Under the pieces are notes generated by a model, which searched no databases, was not told the DNA's origin, and saw only the letters and a program-made list of their open reading frames with translations. The position numbers and the translations under genes were made by a program. This document shows positions 48,686-51,987 of a DNA stretch of 51,987 bases, piece after piece. Each line of letters starts with the position of its first letter. The stretch's first letter is position 1. Origin of the DNA: Guillardia theta CCMP2712 (taxonomy: Eukaryota > Cryptophyceae > Pyrenomonadales > Geminigeraceae); the NCBI RefSeq assembly GCF_000315625.1, contig NW_005434591.1, positions 327,099 to 379,085 on the forward strand. Direction: 5' to 3'.

Positions 48686-50833
48686 ATGGTTCTTCAGTAT
48701 GATGAAAATGTTCGCAACCTGCTGTATCGGAGATCATGCCAATACACGCAGAGCGGACTTGTGGATGCCTCTGTCCTCGAAGCTGATCTCGTCGAGAGGG
48801 TGAAGAGCTTCGCGAAGCGTTATCCGAACAGCAGGACAGCCCAGGCTTGCAAGGCTGTGGAGGGATGCACCCCCGACGCTATCGCAGAAGCCATCCGCTC
48901 GACATGTCAGCAGGCACGACGTGAGTTTCTGCAAGAAGCGATGACTGGATGGAGTGACGCATCCAGAGAGTGGTTTATGCAGCAGATTGAAGAAGCCAAG
49001 AAGGAGAAGGTTGAGACATACACCGCCTCAGCAGGCAACGAGGTGACTTCCTTCATCTCCATGACTCTCCTGGGCATCTCCTCGGTGTATGTCAACCATG
49101 AAGAAAAGCTGAAGAAGAAATTTGAAGAGATCGGACTGATCGTAGACTCAGTGCAAGAGAGTAAAGCAATCATGTGGAAGGCTCCGTATAGACCCGAGAT
49201 AGCGAGTGCTGAGGAGATCCCGGTGACTGTTTCCTTCCTCCGCAATGCACAAGCGGAGAAGCTCTGGCAGGGAAGAGAGGACTTCGCGATCGATGGTCGC
49301 AAGTTCACAGCTGTACATGTGAGCATCGTGCACGATCGATCTTTCAAGATTCGAGCCAAGAGAGGACCCTGGGGCAAAGGGGGCAGCTTGGCAGAGCTGA
49401 CTCACCTGCTAACCTTGGGCGGCATGACAACGGCTGAGATAGCTGCCGTCTATCGCTATCAGCTGCTGCGCCAGTCCCTTGCAGCGGTCCAACTCCAGCC
49501 GCTGGCAGGCATGCTGGTCGCTGGGGCGCCAGGACAGCAAGTCCACAAAGGCTTAGGTCAGAAAGGCTTCATCGCTGTAGGGGCCAACGTCATCTGGAGA
49601 CAGAGGGAGGTGGAGTGGATCGTCTCCTCGAGCTGCCCAGAGGCGAATGATACAGCATTTCGAGCTTTCCGAGAGAGCGAAGCGATGGAGGGAGTACACC
49701 TGACTCTGTTCAGCGAGGACCCGAAGATCAGAGAGGCGCTCGCAGTCGAGTTGACAGCTGATCGCTTTGTGTCCAGAAATAAGTTGAAGAAGGCATCAAG
49801 GATGCAGAAGAAGGCAGGCGGCAAGGACGGCAAGGAGATCAAGATCATCATCAAGTCGACGGCAGCATCTGGTCGCTTCACGAGGAAGGAGATGGAGGGG
49901 CTGTGCAACGGCGGCAACACGTCTATCGCAAGAGTCAAGAGAGTCTTGTTGGAGATCGCTAACAGGCTCGAGATCAACGTTGAAGGCATCGACATGGAGG
50001 AGGATTTGAACACCAAGTCCTGGAACGGGTCCAAGCTATGCATCCTCCTCGGCTCCACGGAGGATGCTCGACGCATGATGAAGGAGCTGCCCTTCTATCT
50101 CGAAGGCGCAGCAACCAAGCTCGAAGCAGTCGGCTTCGACAAGGAGCCTGACTCTGAGGCGGCTGGTCAGCGGGGCACCAGCGACGCAGCGCAGCGACAG
50201 GAGGAGAGCGAGGGAGAGTGGCTGGAGTTTACAGACCTGGAGAGGATCACAATGGAGGCAGCATCTCCGTCAAGCCAAGAGGACATGCAGCTCGTCAGCG
50301 AGCTGTCAGCAGTCATCGAAGATGCAGCTTCTTTGAACGAGGCGGGGACGAGCGAGCCGATCAAGCTGGTCCTGGACAAGGCCGTTGGCAACCTCCACGA
50401 CACCTTCTACTCTCCGGGGAGCCTGGAGTTCATGTCGCTGGGAGAGTGGGCGAAGATGCCAGAGGAGCAGGGAGTTGGGCGCAACGTTCTCAAGGAGAAG
50501 CTGGGGAAGTGGCTGCAGAGCAAGCGCTGGACTCGCGTGCAAGGAGAGAGCAAGAAGGCAAGGAGGGGCAGCGCGTTCTCGCCACGGGCAACGGCAGCTG
50601 CTGAGCTTGAGCAGGAGGCGGAGAGCGACGACATAGAGCGTCGATCTCTTAGCTTCCTGTTCATAGCACTGAGTAAATTCGCAGAGATGCATGTGCTGGC
50701 CTGCTCGCTGAAGGTGGACAAGAAGGACCGACTGCGGGTGGAGATGAGGGAAGATGACGAAGAAGAGGAAGACATGGAGGAAGAGCAAGGCGAGGGCGAG
50801 GAAGAAGACGGGGCGAGCCCGTACCGAGCTTGA
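48686..50833 (+). CDS. Subtelomeric family protein, copy 2, intact, 715 aa
   Basis: A single open exon from ATG 48686 (MVLQYDENVRNLLYRRSCQY) to TGA. No known domain recognised. An N-terminal module (about 1-330), shared by all three copies in the window, has conserved blocks: KRYPNSRTAQAC, AIAEAIRSTCQQAR, FISMTLLGISSVYV, APYRPEIASAEEIPVTVSF, RAKRGPWGKGGSLAEL and SEAMEGVHLTL. A Lys-rich segment (NKLKKASRMQKKAGGKDGKE) follows, then a predicted alpha/beta region (IKIIIKSTAASGRFTRKE to LPFYLEG), a long acidic helical part and a strongly acidic tail (EDDEEEEDMEEEQGEGEEED). The basic patch plus acidic tail could suit nucleic-acid or chromatin binding, but that is compositional inference. It lies between telomeric arrays 2 and 3. 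AATAAA at 51145 is a likely polyadenylation signal. Confidence 0.85.
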   Translation: MVLQYDENVRNLLYRRSCQYTQSGLVDASVLEADLVERVKSFAKRYPNSRTAQACKAVEGCTPDAIAEAIRSTCQQARREFLQEAMTGWSDASREWFMQQIEEAKKEKVETYTASAGNEVTSFISMTLLGISSVYVNHEEKLKKKFEEIGLIVDSVQESKAIMWKAPYRPEIASAEEIPVTVSFLRNAQAEKLWQGREDFAIDGRKFTAVHVSIVHDRSFKIRAKRGPWGKGGSLAELTHLLTLGGMTTAEIAAVYRYQLLRQSLAAVQLQPLAGMLVAGAPGQQVHKGLGQKGFIAVGANVIWRQREVEWIVSSSCPEANDTAFRAFRESEAMEGVHLTLFSEDPKIREALAVELTADRFVSRNKLKKASRMQKKAGGKDGKEIKIIIKSTAASGRFTRKEMEGLCNGGNTSIARVKRVLLEIANRLEINVEGIDMEEDLNTKSWNGSKLCILLGSTEDARRMMKELPFYLEGAATKLEAVGFDKEPDSEAAGQRGTSDAAQRQEESEGEWLEFTDLERITMEAASPSSQEDMQLVSELSAVIEDAASLNEAGTSEPIKLVLDKAVGNLHDTFYSPGSLEFMSLGEWAKMPEEQGVGRNVLKEKLGKWLQSKRWTRVQGESKKARRGSAFSPRATAAAELEQEAESDDIERRSLSFLFIALSKFAEMHVLACSLKVDKKDRLRVEMREDDEEEEDMEEEQGEGEEEDGASPYRA

Positions 50834-50875
50834 GCTGAGCTCAAGGTAAGTAGAGAAGGTGGAGGCGACCGAAGG

Positions 50876-51069
50876 CCAAGGTGAGGAGAGGCAACTCTCC
50901 TGACTGAGGCTGAGGAAGCTGAATGGAGGAGGAGTAGGTGGCGACCGAAGGCCAAGGTGAGGAGAGGCAACTCTTCTGACTGAGGCTGAGGAAGCTGAAT
51001 GGAGGTAGAGTAGGTGGTGACCGGCCAAGGTGAGGAGAGGCAACTCTTTTGACTGAGGCTGAGGAAGCC
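50876..51069. repeat. Three tandem copies of a ~75-bp repeat downstream of copy 2
   Basis: Units begin CCAAGGTGAGGAGAGGCAAC and contain CTGACTGAGGCTGAGGAAGC; they start near 50876, 50952 and 51025. The gene-free stretch 50834-51179 holds these repeats, a polyadenylation-like AATAAA and the AAT tail. Confidence 0.9.
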
Positions 51070-51155
51070 AAGAGAAGACAGCAAAAGTAGAAAGTAGAAA
51101 ATTGCAAACGCCCACAACGAGGCCGAGCAACATTCTAGCATTCTAATAAACTCAC

Positions 51156-51176
51156 ATAATAATAATAATAATAATA
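51156..51176. repeat. (AAT)n tail directly before telomeric array 3
   Basis: Seven AAT units start 6 bp after AATAAA (51145-51150) and run directly into TAGGG/TTTAGGG repeats. A simple-sequence 3' tail fused to target repeats recalls non-LTR retrotransposon ends. Confidence 0.9.
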
Positions 51177-51179
51177 GGG

Positions 51180-51207
51180 TTTAGGGTTTAGGGTTTAGGG
51201 TTTAGGG
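51180..51207 (+). repeat. Interstitial telomeric array 3, (TTTAGGG)4
   Basis: Four perfect units, preceded by a partial AGGG, in the same orientation as arrays 1 and 2. The third family member begins about 100 bp downstream. Confidence 0.97.
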
Positions 51208-51309
51208 CTGGAGTAACAGACATGCTCTCCTCCCCTGCAGTTTGAGGGGATCCCTGCGAGCTAGGGTGCTGAACAGGATATTTTTCTGTGCAGAAACGGT
51301 TGTTTGATC

Positions 51310-51987
51310 ATGTGGTATCTATCCAAAGAGGAAAGGAAACAGATTGCTCGTGTCCGAGTTTCCCAGTTCCTAAACAAGGACACGACACCTTCAGCACCTT
51401 CGCTAGGAGAGCTGATCCGAAGATTGGAACACTTCGTCAGGCAGTACCCTCAGAGCAGGACAGGCAGAGCCTTGCAGTCCAAGGAAGTCTCGATGAACGC
51501 CTTAGCCGAAGCCATTCGACAGACCTGCAAACATGCTGAAGTCAGGAGCCAGGAGGATGCCATCAAAGAATGGGGGGAAGAAGGACAGTCGTGGTATGTC
51601 TCTGCATGGAACGCAGACAAACAGGAGGTACTAGACAAGAGTGCCTGCATCGATGCTTCAGGAGCGTCCCCCGAGAGTGGTAAACTGATTACCATGGCTA
51701 TCCTCGGAGTTCCTACCCAGTACATAAAACAAGTTGAGGTACTGTGTGAGAAGTTGAAGGATCAAGGACTCTTGGTGCACGAGGAGCAGGGCAAGAAATG
51801 CATCTCGTGGAGAGCCCCGATCAAGAAAGATTTGATTCCGACAGTGGATGAAATCCCAGTCGTGGCAACACTCCAATTGAACGACGCAGCAGAACTGCTG
51901 TGGAAAGGACAGACGAACTTCAGGATCGACGGAAAGATGATCCGCGCGGTGAACGCGCATTCGAAGCATCCTTGCTCCTCAAGATAA
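51310..51987 (+). CDS. Subtelomeric family protein, copy 3, divergent; continues to window end
   Basis: From ATG 51310 the frame reads MWYLSKEERKQIARVRVSQF. It aligns along its length with copies 1 and 2: VRQYPQSRTGRALQ with KRYPNSRTAQAC, ALAEAIRQTCKHAE with AIAEAIRSTCQQA, ITMAILGVPTQYI with ISMTLLGISSVYV, WRAPIKKDLIPTVDEIPV with WKAPYRPEIASAEEIPV, and DAAELLWKGQTNFRIDGKMI with the LWQGREDFAIDGRK block. Identity is far lower than between copies 1 and 2. At about 51955 the frame departs from homology and meets TAA at the last three bases. A one-base shift there would keep the family pattern, so the copy may be frameshifted or the edge misread. No 19-bp repeat precedes it. Confidence 0.75.
   Translation: MWYLSKEERKQIARVRVSQFLNKDTTPSAPSLGELIRRLEHFVRQYPQSRTGRALQSKEVSMNALAEAIRQTCKHAEVRSQEDAIKEWGEEGQSWYVSAWNADKQEVLDKSACIDASGASPESGKLITMAILGVPTQYIKQVEVLCEKLKDQGLLVHEEQGKKCISWRAPIKKDLIPTVDEIPVVATLQLNDAAELLWKGQTNFRIDGKMIRAVNAHSKHPCSSR

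Noticed and set aside
48686-51178. HeT-A/TART-type telomeric retrotransposon
   Set aside because: Known Drosophila elements point their coding strand toward the chromosome interior and encode zinc-knuckle Gag. This protein has neither a visible zinc knuckle nor that orientation. Kept only as a loose analogy.
41890-51207. True chromosome end
   Set aside because: Sequence with genes continues after each array, so they are interstitial in this assembly. A misjoin remains possible.

Overview
This is nuclear DNA of a eukaryotic microbe, very probably a microalga. Genes are split by short introns, mostly 43-60 bp, with GT-AG borders and at least two GC-AG borders. Telomere-type TTTAGGG arrays occur, and the products are typical eukaryotic proteins (IST1, PRMT1, exostosin-like glycosyltransferase, dynein linker, piggyBac). 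The wealth of cysteine-rich GCC2/GCC3-type repeats and long pentanucleotide arrays makes a cryptophyte such as Guillardia theta my best guess. That is inference from memory, not a database match.

Positions 1-38 kb form an ordinary chromosomal arm with genes on both strands. In order: the 3' end of an acidic protein (+); a secreted 1408-aa IPT/TIG protein (-); an IST1-family ESCRT-III regulator (-); a coiled-coil protein (+); a four-PDZ protein fused to a probable pseudokinase (+); a secreted cysteine-containing protein (+); a complete PRMT1-type arginine methyltransferase in 15 exons (-); a type II membrane GT47/exostosin-like glycosyltransferase (+); a 2892-aa secreted mosaic protein with IPT, EGF, LamG-like, many GCC2/GCC3-type and NHL modules (-); an acidic coiled-coil protein (+); and a dynein heavy-chain linker fragment (+). 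For most of these I joined exons by hand, checking splice phase and reading frame. Intergenic and intronic DNA carries conspicuous simple repeats, including pentanucleotide arrays that all fit TCTNN (TCTCC, TCTTG, TCTGC).

Positions 38.5-42 kb hold an intronless coiled-coil membrane protein built on a 21-bp repeat. A GC-rich island follows, with a frameshifted membrane-protein gene and a second gene whose coding frame runs into a telomeric array.

Positions 41.9-52 kb are subtelomere-like and the most unusual part. There are three interstitial TTTAGGG arrays. Each is followed on the same strand by a member of one protein family: a frameshifted copy, an intact 715-aa copy and a divergent copy at the window end. 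In the first two, a tandem repeat with a 19-bp unit lies between the telomeric array and the gene (2 copies, then exactly 40 identical copies). The left side of each array is a break: a truncated gene, a truncated piggyBac transposase, or an AAT-repeat tail. This looks like a modular telomere-associated element or a repeatedly extended chromosome end.

The genes do not form an operon or pathway. Shared themes are secretion and extracellular matrix (four signal-peptide proteins and a glycosyltransferase) and membrane or cytoskeletal functions.
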